Source: Halanaerobacter jeridensis (GTDB taxonomy: Bacteria; Bacillota; Halanaerobiia; Halobacteroidales; Halobacteroidaceae). Taken from it: a DNA stretch of 64,000 bases. This document shows, piece by piece, positions 52,298 to 60,806 of this stretch. The translations under genes were made by a program, and so were the position numbers. Under the pieces are notes generated by a model. The model was not told where the DNA came from. It did not search any database and worked only from the letters and a program-made list of their open reading frames with translations. The DNA lies in contig NZ_JAFBDQ010000007.1 in the NCBI RefSeq assembly GCF_016908315.1, positions 111,422 to 175,421 on the forward strand, read 5' to 3'. The stretch's first letter is position 1, and every line of letters starts with the position of its first letter.

Positions 52298-53737
52298 ATG
52301 ACTAAAAGATATGAAGATGCCGAGTGGAAAGAGTCAATGAGAGTGAAACTTGATGTTAACAATATGTTCGCAGACAAAGTTGGAGAAGAACACGGCTATA
52401 CTAGAGAAGATGTTGATGCTCTGCAGGATAAGGTTACTGCAGGTCATAAAAACCTTTTAGAAGCTAAAGAAGCTGGTGAATTAGATTGGATGAAATTGCC
52501 TGAGACTCATAAAGAAATTGCACAAGAAATTAAAGAATTTGCGGAAGAAAATCGGGACAAGTATGATAACTTTGTTGTTTTAGGAATTGGAGGTTCTGCT
52601 TTAGGAAATATTGCAGTGCAGACTGCTCTAAATGACCCGTATTATAATCTAAAAGAAGAAGCTAGGGATGGATGCCCACGATTATTTGTGCCTGATAATG
52701 TTGATCCTACTAGATTGAAGTCTTTATTAGACGAATTAGATTTAGAAAGAACTATATTTAATGTGATTTCTAAATCTGGTACAACAGCTGAACCAATGAG
52801 TCAATTTTTAACTGCTCGAGAAAAAGTAGCAGAAGAATTAGGTGCAGATTCAGTTAGTGACCATTTTGTTGCTGTGACAAGTAAAGATTCAGGTAAATTA
52901 ATTGAAATTGCTGAAAGAGAAGGTATTAAAACTTATTATGTACCAGATACTGTTGGAGGTAGATTTTCTGTATTAAGTCCAGTTGGTTTAGTTTCTTCTG
53001 CTTTTGTAGGAATTGATATTGAAGAATTATTAGCTGGTGCTGGATATATGGCTGATTTATGTGATACTGATGATTTATGGTCTAACCCAGCTTATTTAAA
53101 TTCTGTTTTACAGTATTTAGCTGACCAAGATGGTAAGCCAATGTCAGTAATGATGCCTTATGCTCATGTACTAAAAGATGTAGCGGATTGGTATCGCCAG
53201 TTATGGGCTGAATCTTTAGGGAAAGAATTTGATAAAGAAGGAAATGTAGTTAATGTAGGTCCAACTCCAATTAAAGCTTTAGGTGCTACTGACCAGCATT
53301 CTCAAGCTCAACTGTATATGGAAGGACCTTATGATAAAGTTGTTATTTTCCTTGAAGTTGAAAACTTCAGAGGAAATTTAGAAATTGGAACTGCATATGA
53401 AGATATTGATGGAATTTCTTATCTTTGTGGACACAGCTTTGATGAATTAATTACAACTGAAAAGAAAGCTACAGAATTAGCTTTAACTAAAAATAATCGT
53501 TTAAACTGTACTGTTAAATTCCCAGAAGTAAATGCCTTTACTTTAGGTCAATTTATCTTCTTATTTGAATTACAAACTGCTATGAGCGGTGAGTTATATA
53601 ATATTAATGCCTTTAATCAACCAGGTGTAGAGTTAGGTAAAAATTATGCTTATGGTGTTTTAGGTAGAGATGGATATGCTGATATGAAAGAAGAATTTGA
53701 TTCTCGTCCAGAGAAGGATGAGGACTTAATCCTATAG
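52298..53737 (+). CDS. pgi: Glucose-6-phosphate isomerase
   Basis: 479 residues from ATG 52298 after AAGGGGGA. Motifs are FVVLGIGGSALGNIAVQTAL, VISKSGTTAEPMSQFL, the active-site Glu in VGGRFSVLSPVGLVS region, and GATDQHSQAQLYMEGP. It links fructose-6-phosphate from sorbitol to glucose-6-phosphate. Many Asp and Glu residues are consistent with a halophilic cytoplasm. Confidence 0.93.
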   Translation: MTKRYEDAEWKESMRVKLDVNNMFADKVGEEHGYTREDVDALQDKVTAGHKNLLEAKEAGELDWMKLPETHKEIAQEIKEFAEENRDKYDNFVVLGIGGSALGNIAVQTALNDPYYNLKEEARDGCPRLFVPDNVDPTRLKSLLDELDLERTIFNVISKSGTTAEPMSQFLTAREKVAEELGADSVSDHFVAVTSKDSGKLIEIAEREGIKTYYVPDTVGGRFSVLSPVGLVSSAFVGIDIEELLAGAGYMADLCDTDDLWSNPAYLNSVLQYLADQDGKPMSVMMPYAHVLKDVADWYRQLWAESLGKEFDKEGNVVNVGPTPIKALGATDQHSQAQLYMEGPYDKVVIFLEVENFRGNLEIGTAYEDIDGISYLCGHSFDELITTEKKATELALTKNNRLNCTVKFPEVNAFTLGQFIFLFELQTAMSGELYNINAFNQPGVELGKNYAYGVLGRDGYADMKEEFDSRPEKDEDLIL

Positions 53738-53747
53738 ATTTAGATTT

Positions 53748-53780
53748 GGCTCACCAATTGTGGTGGGCCTTTTTTATTTT
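53748..53780 (+). terminator. Terminator after pgi
   Basis: GGCTCACCA and TGGTGGGCC pair (one G-U) around ATTG, then a long T tract. Confidence 0.85.
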
Positions 53781-53866
53781 TTGCCTTTGTTATAATTTAC
53801 AAAGAGGGTTTGCGGTGAAAGTATTTAATAGTATCTATATAAAACTTCACAAAAGTGAAGCTTTAT

Positions 53867-54012
53867 AGTAATGAGTGATGAGAAAAGAGTGATGAGTAGA
53901 AAATCAGAAACAAAGTCAAAACCAATTTCAAAAGCTATCATTTCAAGGTTCGTATCTTTTTTGAGATTTTGATTTTATGTTTTTACTCATTACTGCTTAC
54001 TCTTTACTATTA
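53867..54012. repeat. Long imperfect inverted repeat before the amidase genes
   Basis: AGTAATGAGTGATGAG and AGAGTGATGAGTAG on the left mirror ACTCATTACTGCTTACTC on the right, with imperfect pairing of the AT-rich middle. It resembles the hairpins at 31333 and 33101 in design but uses other words. No gene is seen in 53738-54153. Confidence 0.5.
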
Positions 54013-54153
54013 CCTAACAATTTGTTATTTTATTGGTATAATAAAAATAGTTAATATTCTAGCAAGCAAGATGAATAACTCTTAATAGACTTTAAGTCTC
54101 TTGACGAGTCTTTCACTTGCTCGTCACTATAAAATAATGAAAGGAGCAATAAA

Positions 54154-55179
54154 ATGCGGAAATTAATCATACTAGTAATCGCAGTAATCATCTTATCTTG
54201 CCCTGTAATAGCAGAAGCAGAATCTACTTTTGCTATTAATAATAGAGTAATTACTACTCCTGAGATTATTAAAGGGAGAAGTTTAATTCCAGTACGAACT
54301 TTAAAAAGTTTTTTTGGAGAGGATTTAGATTGGCAAAGCCAAGAGAAAAAGTTAATAGTATCTAGTCCAGATTATAATTTACAATTACAAGCCGGCAATA
54401 AAGTAGCAGCAATTAATGAGCGACCTTTGCCCTTAGAAATATCGCCTCGTTTGATTGCAGATCAATTATATATCCCGGTACGACTATTAACTGAACTATA
54501 TGGGGGCCAATTACATTGGGTGGCGAGGGAAAAAATGGTTAATTATAGCTATCAATCTCACTCGAATTTTGCTCCAAATGACCCACGAAAAGATAGTCAA
54601 GTTCAAGAATCTAGTTTTCAGTCTCTCTCTAGGATTAAGCCATTAATTGTACTTGATCCTGGGCATGGGGGATTAGACCCAGGAGCAATTGGGGTCACAG
54701 GGCTTAAAGAGAAAATAGTTAATTTAGAAATTGCAGTACAATTGCAGAGAATGTTAGAAAAAGCAGGCTACAATACTTTATTAACGAGAAAGAATGATCG
54801 CTTCATTCCCTTATTGGAAAGAGCTCAGCTAGCTAATTTTAAAGAAGCAGATTTGTTTATTAGTATACATGCTAATTCTAACCCTCGTTCAACAATCCGA
54901 GGTACAGCTACTTATGCTCATTGGTATGCTAGTAAAGATAATTGGGCTTTAGCATGGTATGTGCAAAGTGAAATGATTAAACGCACTTCTTTAGCAGATA
55001 ATGGTTTAAAAGCTGCTAATTTTTCTGTGTTAAGAGAAACTAAAATGCCATCTTTATTGCTTGAAACAGCTTTTTTATCAAATAGGGTAGAAGAAAGATT
55101 ATTAAATTCAGTTTCATTTCAATCTAAAATAGCTGCAGGAGTTACAGCTGGTATTAAAAAGTATTTTCTAAATCAATAA
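54154..55179 (+). CDS. N-acetylmuramoyl-L-alanine amidase with copper-amine-oxidase-like N domain
   Basis: 341 residues from ATG 54154 after AAAGGAG. Signal peptide ends IAEAES. Residues about 25-130 match the small CuAmineOxidase_N-type repeat (GRSLIPVRTLKSFFGEDLDW, YIPVRLLTELYGGQLHW). Amidase_3 covers about 165-338. Zinc ligands: His of LDPGHGGLDPG, Glu of LKEKIVNLEIA, His of FISIHANS; catalytic Glu in LLLETAFLSN. It cleaves the stem peptide from muramic acid in peptidoglycan. The fold is shared with spore amidase CwlD. Confidence 0.9.
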   Translation: MRKLIILVIAVIILSCPVIAEAESTFAINNRVITTPEIIKGRSLIPVRTLKSFFGEDLDWQSQEKKLIVSSPDYNLQLQAGNKVAAINERPLPLEISPRLIADQLYIPVRLLTELYGGQLHWVAREKMVNYSYQSHSNFAPNDPRKDSQVQESSFQSLSRIKPLIVLDPGHGGLDPGAIGVTGLKEKIVNLEIAVQLQRMLEKAGYNTLLTRKNDRFIPLLERAQLANFKEADLFISIHANSNPRSTIRGTATYAHWYASKDNWALAWYVQSEMIKRTSLADNGLKAANFSVLRETKMPSLLLETAFLSNRVEERLLNSVSFQSKIAAGVTAGIKKYFLNQ

Positions 55180-55266
55180 AATCAAGAAATAACAAGGTAT
55201 TTATTAATAAATCTAGAATAACAGAACAATGTAGGACTATATAAGATAAAATGGGAGGCATTTGCG

Positions 55267-57468
55267 ATGCCTAAAAGAATTATATTATTAACATTATTAT
55301 TAATTTTAATAGTTAATTTTTCTGCGCTGGCTCAGAATAATAGAAATAATATTAAGTTGAAAATTAATGATAGTTTGGTAACTGATGATCTAAAATATAA
55401 ATTAGCTGAAGATGATATTTTGATTCCATTGCAAATTTTAAGTAATAATTTACCAATTGAGTTGAAATGGTATAGCGCAATTGATACACTTAATTTAGTC
55501 TATAAAGATAAGAAGTTGAAATTCCGTTTGGGAGGAAAGAGGTTACAGGTTAATAATAAATTAGTTACTTTTTCTGCTAAGCCTTATAAAGATGATGGGC
55601 AGTTTATGGTGCCTCTAAAAGTCTTAGGAGAAGCTTTAGGTCTTGTTATTCAATCTAAACCTAAACAGGGACTAGTTAGTATTTATCAAGATCATGCTCG
55701 CATAACTGCTGTAGAAAATTTGCCACAAGATAATGATGGAATTAAAATTACAGTTGATCAACATGTTAATACTACTTCTATGTTTTTAAAGAATCCATAT
55801 CGGATTGTATTAGATTTGAAAGGGACAGCTTTATATAATAAATTTTCACAGTTTAAGGTTAATAGTCCTTTGATTAAAGAAGTACGGATGGCGCAATTTA
55901 ATGGTAATACGGTAAGATTAGTATTGGATTTAGCTACTAAGGCTAAATATAAAGTGGAGAAAAGTGCTACAGATAATGGCTATGAATATCGCTTAAAGGT
56001 CAGCCCTTTAATTACTGGGGTCAAACTTGAAGGCAATAAAGTTAAATTAAATTCCACTTCTGCTTTAACTAAAACAAGTATCGACTATTTAAAACATCCG
56101 CAGCGAGTAATCGTTAATATTGAAAATGCTATTTTAGAAAAGCAAGCCAAAATTAATCCTGAGCATCCAATGTTTAAAGAACTAAGAATTAGTCAGTATA
56201 AAACTGAACCTTATATTGTGCGCTTAGTAATTGAATTAAAGGATAAATTACAATTTAAATTGGAATCTGTTGAAGATGGATTATTAGTTAAGCCCATTCA
56301 AACTTTATTAAAAGACATAAGTTATAAAGCTGAAAACAAAGTGCTACTGAATTTAAATAAAAAAGTTAAAGCTGAATCTGTATTTTTAAAATCAGGTTCT
56401 AGATTATTAATTGATTTGCCTAACACTAGAACAGAGTTAAAATCTAAAACATTTAACTATGATAGTGAACTAATAGAAGAAGTTAGAGTTTCTCAATATA
56501 ATCAAACAACTACTAGGGTCGTTGTTGAGTTAATCGCTGCAGTACCTCATCAATTAGATTGGAAAGAAAATCAATTACAAGTTAGTTTATTTAATAAGTT
56601 AACTGCTGTTGATTTAGTAAATACTAAAGTGGGTACTGAGGCTAAAATAGATTTATTAGTACCTGAAAGTTATCAAATCAGTAGATTAATTAATCCACGT
56701 AGGTTAGTAGTTGATATTCCAGATGTAGTAGTTAATAAGAATCAAGTTCAAATACCAAAGCCACAAGGGATTGTAGAAAAAGTTCGGGTTAGCCAATACT
56801 CAACTAATCCGCATAAAGTGAGAGTGGTTTTAGAATTAAATAAATCAGCAAATGTGATTAGAGATACTATCGATAATAGTTTACGATTTAAATTATCAGA
56901 TTTTGATTTAGCTGGCAAAGTGATTACTATTGATCCTGGTCACGGCGGTAAAGACCCTGGAGCAATAGGTTATTCTAATTCATATGAAAAAGTTCCAGCC
57001 CTAAAAATTGCTTTAAAATTAGAAAAGTTACTTAAAGATGCCGGGGCTAAAGTGGTTATGACCAGAAGGACAGATACCTTTGTCTCATTAGAAGAGCGGA
57101 CTATAATTGCTAATAAAATGAATAGTGATATTTTTGTTAGTATTCATTTAAATGGGCACCGTAGTTCAAGTTCTTTTGGGACCGAGACTTTTATAGCTCC
57201 TCATAGCAATAGAAATACGAAGTTATTGGCTCAATTCGTGCAAAGCTCTTTAACAGATGAATTAGGCACTTTTGACCGTGGGGTGAGAAAAGAAGAACTA
57301 TATGTATTAGCACATACTAATATGCCAGCTATATTAGAAGAAGTTGTATTTATCAGTAATCAAGAAGGTGAAGATAAAGTAATGAAAGATGGCTTCCAAG
57401 AAAAATCTGCTTTAGCTATCTACAAGGGGATTATTAAATACTTTGAGTTATTAGAGGAGGAAAAGTAA
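55267..57468 (+). CDS. Large amidase with four AMIN repeats
   Basis: 733 residues from ATG 55267 after GGGAGG. Signal peptide ends SALAQ. An N-terminal CuAmineOxidase_N-like domain (about 28-140) is followed by four AMIN domains (about 146-545), each with a block like IKEVRMAQFNGNTVRLVLDL, FKELRISQYKTEPYIVRLVI, IEEVRVSQYNQTTTRVVVEL or VEKVRVSQYSTNPHKVRVVL. The Amidase_3 domain (about 552-728) has zinc and catalytic residues in IDPGHGGKDPG, SYEKVPALKI, SIHLNGH and LEEVVFISN. AMIN domains direct amidases to peptidoglycan at division or envelope sites. It overlaps the next gene by one base. Confidence 0.92.
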   Translation: MPKRIILLTLLLILIVNFSALAQNNRNNIKLKINDSLVTDDLKYKLAEDDILIPLQILSNNLPIELKWYSAIDTLNLVYKDKKLKFRLGGKRLQVNNKLVTFSAKPYKDDGQFMVPLKVLGEALGLVIQSKPKQGLVSIYQDHARITAVENLPQDNDGIKITVDQHVNTTSMFLKNPYRIVLDLKGTALYNKFSQFKVNSPLIKEVRMAQFNGNTVRLVLDLATKAKYKVEKSATDNGYEYRLKVSPLITGVKLEGNKVKLNSTSALTKTSIDYLKHPQRVIVNIENAILEKQAKINPEHPMFKELRISQYKTEPYIVRLVIELKDKLQFKLESVEDGLLVKPIQTLLKDISYKAENKVLLNLNKKVKAESVFLKSGSRLLIDLPNTRTELKSKTFNYDSELIEEVRVSQYNQTTTRVVVELIAAVPHQLDWKENQLQVSLFNKLTAVDLVNTKVGTEAKIDLLVPESYQISRLINPRRLVVDIPDVVVNKNQVQIPKPQGIVEKVRVSQYSTNPHKVRVVLELNKSANVIRDTIDNSLRFKLSDFDLAGKVITIDPGHGGKDPGAIGYSNSYEKVPALKIALKLEKLLKDAGAKVVMTRRTDTFVSLEERTIIANKMNSDIFVSIHLNGHRSSSSFGTETFIAPHSNRNTKLLAQFVQSSLTDELGTFDRGVRKEELYVLAHTNMPAILEEVVFISNQEGEDKVMKDGFQEKSALAIYKGIIKYFELLEEEK

Positions 57469-57971
57469 TGGCTGATAAAAATAAGTATGTGTTATATATT
57501 GTTATTTCAATTTTAGCTCTCATATTATTATCCACTTTAATCTACTCTAAGTTTTTTGCTACTATAGAAAGTAAAGTTTATTTTGCTAACAATCAAGCTT
57601 CTTATTTAATAGCTCAAACTAGAGAGGTGAAGAAGAAGAGACTGTATTTTAATTTAATTCAGGAGCTCATTAAAGGACCTAGTTCTGATGACTTAGTAGC
57701 AACTATTCCTCCTCAAGCGAAATTATTAGGAGTTGAAGTTAAAAATAAGACTGCCTTAGTGGATTTTAGTAAAGAGTTAAAAACTTCACATTGGGGTGGT
57801 ACTGCTGGAGAAACAATGACTGTATATTCAGTAGTCAATACTTTAGCTCAATTTAATGAAATTGATAAGGTTAAGATCTTGATTGAAGGTGAGGAAATTG
57901 AAACTTTAGCAGGGCATATGGAATTAAGTAAGCCGCTGCCTTTCAATAGTAAAATTATAAAGTCAGAATAA
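57468..57971 (+). CDS. GerM-domain protein
   Basis: 167 residues from ATG 57468 (TAATG overlap with the amidase). One membrane helix (about 8-28) and a single GerMN domain: KVYFANNQASYLIAQTREV, LIQELIKGPSSDDLVATIPP, VKNKTALVDFSKEL and TVYSVVNTLAQFNEIDKVKI. In Bacillus, GerM takes part in spore envelope assembly and germination. Here one copy is fused to a membrane anchor. Operon with the AMIN amidase implies a peptidoglycan role. Confidence 0.82.
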   Translation: MADKNKYVLYIVISILALILLSTLIYSKFFATIESKVYFANNQASYLIAQTREVKKKRLYFNLIQELIKGPSSDDLVATIPPQAKLLGVEVKNKTALVDFSKELKTSHWGGTAGETMTVYSVVNTLAQFNEIDKVKILIEGEEIETLAGHMELSKPLPFNSKIIKSE

Positions 57972-57997
57972 AGCGGGACTTTGTGTCTCGTTTTTGT
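57971..57997 (+). terminator. Weak terminator after the GerM gene
   Basis: GCGGGAC and GTCTCGT pair with G-U bonds around TTTGT and are followed by TTTTG. Confidence 0.5.
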
Positions 57998-58020
57998 CAT
58001 GTTAAAATAATTTGTTGTTG

Positions 58021-58200
58021 AGTAAATAATTCATGATTAAGTGAGATTTTAAGTAAACTAAAGGTAAAGGATGAGTCTAAGATTAAGCTTGAGTTAAAGA
58101 GTAAGTAAAAAGTTATACAAGTAAGTTTTTTTTAGCTTATGGTGAGACTTGATTTTTACTCAAGTTCAGGTTTAAACTTAGCCTTAAACTCAAATTTTGA
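58021..58200. repeat. Imperfect inverted repeat upstream of murI
   Basis: Words such as GATTTTAAGTAAACTAAAGG and AAGCTTGAGTTAAAGAGTAAG on the left mirror TTTTTACTCAAGTTCAGG and TTTAAACTTAGCCTTAAACTC on the right. The frame of murI is open through part of it, which makes an artificial N-terminal extension. Similar in design to the elements at 31333, 33101 and 53867. Confidence 0.45.
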
Positions 58201-58216
58201 TGATTGGATGGTGACA

Positions 58217-59041
58217 ATGGAAGTAAAAAATGGAATTGCGTTATTTGATTCTGGTGTAGGAGGATTAACAATTGCGCGGGAAATGACTTCTGAATTTCCG
58301 GCCGAAGATATTGTTTATTTTGGTGATACAGCACATTTACCTTATGGACCTAGAGAACAAAGCGAAGTACGAGGATTCGTATTTGATATTATAAACTATT
58401 TTGTTGAAGGGGGAGCTAAAATTGTAATCATTGCTTGTAATACTGCTACTGCAGCGGGATTGGAGGCAGCTCAAGAAGAGTTTTCTATACCGATTATTGG
58501 TCCTATTAATCCTGGTGTAGAAGAAGCATTAGCTCGAACTAAAAATAAAAAAATTGGTGTAATTGCTACTACAGGAACTATTGGCAGTTCTTCTTATCAA
58601 GATGCTTTACGCAGCAAGGGAGAAAATATAGAAATCTTTGCCAAAGCTTGTCCAGAATTTGTCCCCTTAGTAGAAGCAGGTGAATTATATAGTGAGCAAG
58701 CTAAAGAGGTAGCTGAAGATTATTTAACTCCTTTGAAAGAAAAAGAAATTGATACTTTATTATTGGGGTGTACTCATTTTCCTTATTTAGGTGGGATTAT
58801 TAAAGAAGTAATGGGTCCTGATGTGAAATTAATCTATCCTGGTCGAGGTATTGCCTTAAAAGCTAGAAAAATTTTGGCTCAAAGGGAATTATTGAAGAAT
58901 ATTGGCACAGGTAAAAGAAAATTTTATGTTAGTGATAAAGATAAATTATCCCAAAGATTTGTTGAGATTGGAACGGAATTTCTTAATTTCTCTGAATTAA
59001 ATTTTGCAGAATTTAATTTATGGGAGCAACTTGACAAATAA
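58217..59041 (+). CDS. murI: Glutamate racemase
   Basis: 274 residues from ATG 58217 after GGATGGTG; ATG 58208 is an alternative, and the longer frame to 58139 runs into repeat DNA. Motifs are IALFDSGVGGLTIAREM, the two active-site Cys in IACNTATAAG and LLGCTHFPYLGG, and FGDTAHLPYGPR. It supplies D-glutamate for peptidoglycan and fits with the preceding cell-wall amidases. Confidence 0.92.
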   Translation: MEVKNGIALFDSGVGGLTIAREMTSEFPAEDIVYFGDTAHLPYGPREQSEVRGFVFDIINYFVEGGAKIVIIACNTATAAGLEAAQEEFSIPIIGPINPGVEEALARTKNKKIGVIATTGTIGSSSYQDALRSKGENIEIFAKACPEFVPLVEAGELYSEQAKEVAEDYLTPLKEKEIDTLLLGCTHFPYLGGIIKEVMGPDVKLIYPGRGIALKARKILAQRELLKNIGTGKRKFYVSDKDKLSQRFVEIGTEFLNFSELNFAEFNLWEQLDK

Positions 59042-59081
59042 TTAATAGAGCTAAAAAAATGCTAGTGTAAATCTCTCTTCC

Positions 59082-59110
59082 TTGACACCTAGACAGAAAA
59101 AGTATATAAT
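59082..59110 (+). promoter_or_regulatory. Consensus sigma-A promoter of the TAXI TRAP operon
   Basis: TTGACA (59082-59087), 17 bases, TATAAT (59105-59110). A leader of about 65 bases leads to the lipoprotein gene. Confidence 0.8.
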
Positions 59111-59184
59111 TAGAGTTAACATATATTTTACATTGAATTTATAATCTGAGTTATCAGAAATATTTAGAGAAGGGAGTATTTAAG

Positions 59185-60162
59185 ATGAAAGTACTTAATA
59201 AGAAAACATTAGTTATATTTTCGTTGTTATTAGTATTTACAGTTGGAATAGTAGGTTGTTCTTCTAATCAAAGTAGTGAAGGGGATAAGACAACATACTT
59301 ATCAATTGCAACTGGCGGAACATCTGGAACTTATTATCCAATTGGTGGAGCTATGGCCAAAATTATTAGTGAAGAAGTTGCTAATACTAGTGCTTCGGCT
59401 CAGTCTACTGGAGCATCAGTGACTAATACTAGATTGGTCAGTAAAAAAGAGGTTGAATTAGCTATTTTGCAAAATGATATTGCTAGTTATGCATTTAATG
59501 GAGCTAATAAATTTGAGGATAAGCCCGTTAAAAATATGCGGGGGATTGCAACTTTATATCCTGAAATAATCCAGATTGTAGTAAGAGAAGGTACTGGTAT
59601 TGAAGATATTAAAGACTTAAAAGGTAAACAAGTAGCCGTTGGTGCTCCAGGAAGTGGAGTAGAAGCTAATGCTAAGCAAATTTTAGCTAATTTCAATTTA
59701 ACTTATGAGGATCTTGAAGAAGATTATCTATCCTTTAGTGAAGCGGCAAGTCGATTAAAAGATAAACAAATTGATGCTGCATTTTTAACTGCAGGAGTAC
59801 CGACAGCTGCAGTTATGGATATAGCTGCAACTCAGGATATTAAACTGTTGAATTTCTCACAAGAACAGATTGATAAATTACACAGTGAATATCCATTTTT
59901 AACAGGAGTAGAAGTGCCAGCAGGTACTTATAGTGGTCAAGATGAAAAGGTTAAGACAGTAGCTTTGAAAGCAACTTTGGTTGCTTTAGAGAGTTTAGAT
60001 GAAGAGCTAGTATATAATATAACTAAATCTATTTTCGAGAATAGAGAACAATTGATTGAGCGTCATTCTCGAGCTCAAGATATTAAAGTAGAGACTGCTC
60101 AAGATGGAATGACAATTCCACTTCATCCAGGAGCTAAGAAATACTTTGATGAAGTTAAGTAG
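59185..60162 (+). CDS. TRAP transporter TAXI-family substrate-binding lipoprotein
   Basis: 325 residues from ATG 59185 after GAAGGGAG. The lipobox VGIVGC-S ends a 25-residue signal, so it is a lipid-anchored protein. TAXI family blocks are IATGGTSGTYYPIGGAMAKI, LAILQNDIASYAFNG, GKQVAVGAPGSGVEANAKQI and DAAFLTAGVPTAAVMD. TAXI systems import organic acids such as glutamate or succinate-type compounds. The substrate here is not known. Terminator-like hairpin follows. Confidence 0.9.
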   Translation: MKVLNKKTLVIFSLLLVFTVGIVGCSSNQSSEGDKTTYLSIATGGTSGTYYPIGGAMAKIISEEVANTSASAQSTGASVTNTRLVSKKEVELAILQNDIASYAFNGANKFEDKPVKNMRGIATLYPEIIQIVVREGTGIEDIKDLKGKQVAVGAPGSGVEANAKQILANFNLTYEDLEEDYLSFSEAASRLKDKQIDAAFLTAGVPTAAVMDIAATQDIKLLNFSQEQIDKLHSEYPFLTGVEVPAGTYSGQDEKVKTVALKATLVALESLDEELVYNITKSIFENREQLIERHSRAQDIKVETAQDGMTIPLHPGAKKYFDEVK

Positions 60163-60209
60163 ATATATATGTCAGTAACTAAAAATTCAAGACATAAGGA
60201 ATAAATTGA

Positions 60210-60243
60210 GCGGACATTAATTTTATATTAGTGTCCGTTTTAA
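60210..60243 (+). terminator. Hairpin after the TAXI gene
   Basis: CGGACATTAA and TTAGTGTCCG pair (one G-U) around TTTTATA, then TTTTAAACTTT. A partial terminator here would favour the binding protein over the permease. Confidence 0.65.
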
Positions 60244-60296
60244 ACTTTATCAACTCTCATTATTACATCAAGTAAGAGGAAGGAAACTGATTTTAG

Positions 60297-60806
60297 ATGA
60301 AGCGAAAATTAGTTTATCTACTAATTATACTTACTTTATTAGTTGTAGGCCCTTATTTTATTAGAGATAAGGTGTTAGTTGTAGAAGAAGCAAGGGGAAG
60401 AGTTATTTATCAACAGCGAGTTGATAGTGGATTTAAATTTGCAATTAAATATACTCATTCTGTAGAAAATACCCCAGTTTGGGATTATTTTAAAGTATTA
60501 GATAGAAATATTTTATTAACTAGTACTAAATATATGTCTTATGGAGCTGGATTGCCTTTTTTAAAGAAAAATAATTATCAGGTTCAAGATGAAAAATTTA
60601 TAATCAAAGAGATTAATACTCAACTAGAAAAAATCCCGCTGAGAGTTAGTGATTATGCTAAACATAAATTATTAATTGACCAGGAAGTTTATAAATTATA
60701 TCAATTAACAGCGGCACAAAATTTAGTAATGATTAAAGTAGAAGAAAAGAACTTATATCAATTTTTAGCGTGGGAGGTTTCAAAATGGAGGAAGAAGAAA
60801 AATTAG
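60297..60806 (+). CDS. DUF1850 protein linked to the TAXI TRAP system
   Basis: 169 residues from ATG 60297. One N-terminal membrane helix (about 5-22), then the DUF1850 pattern FAIKYTHSVENTPVWDYFKV and TKYMSYGAGLPF. Genes of this family lie between TAXI binding proteins and fused permeases in many genomes and are presumed accessory. The last 22 bases overlap the permease gene. Confidence 0.78.
   Translation: MKRKLVYLLIILTLLVVGPYFIRDKVLVVEEARGRVIYQQRVDSGFKFAIKYTHSVENTPVWDYFKVLDRNILLTSTKYMSYGAGLPFLKKNNYQVQDEKFIIKEINTQLEKIPLRVSDYAKHKLLIDQEVYKLYQLTAAQNLVMIKVEEKNLYQFLAWEVSKWRKKKN

Noticed and set aside
58137..58334. Minus-strand frame opposite the murI start
   Set aside because: It shadows murI and the imperfect repeat; no ribosome binding site or recognisable product.
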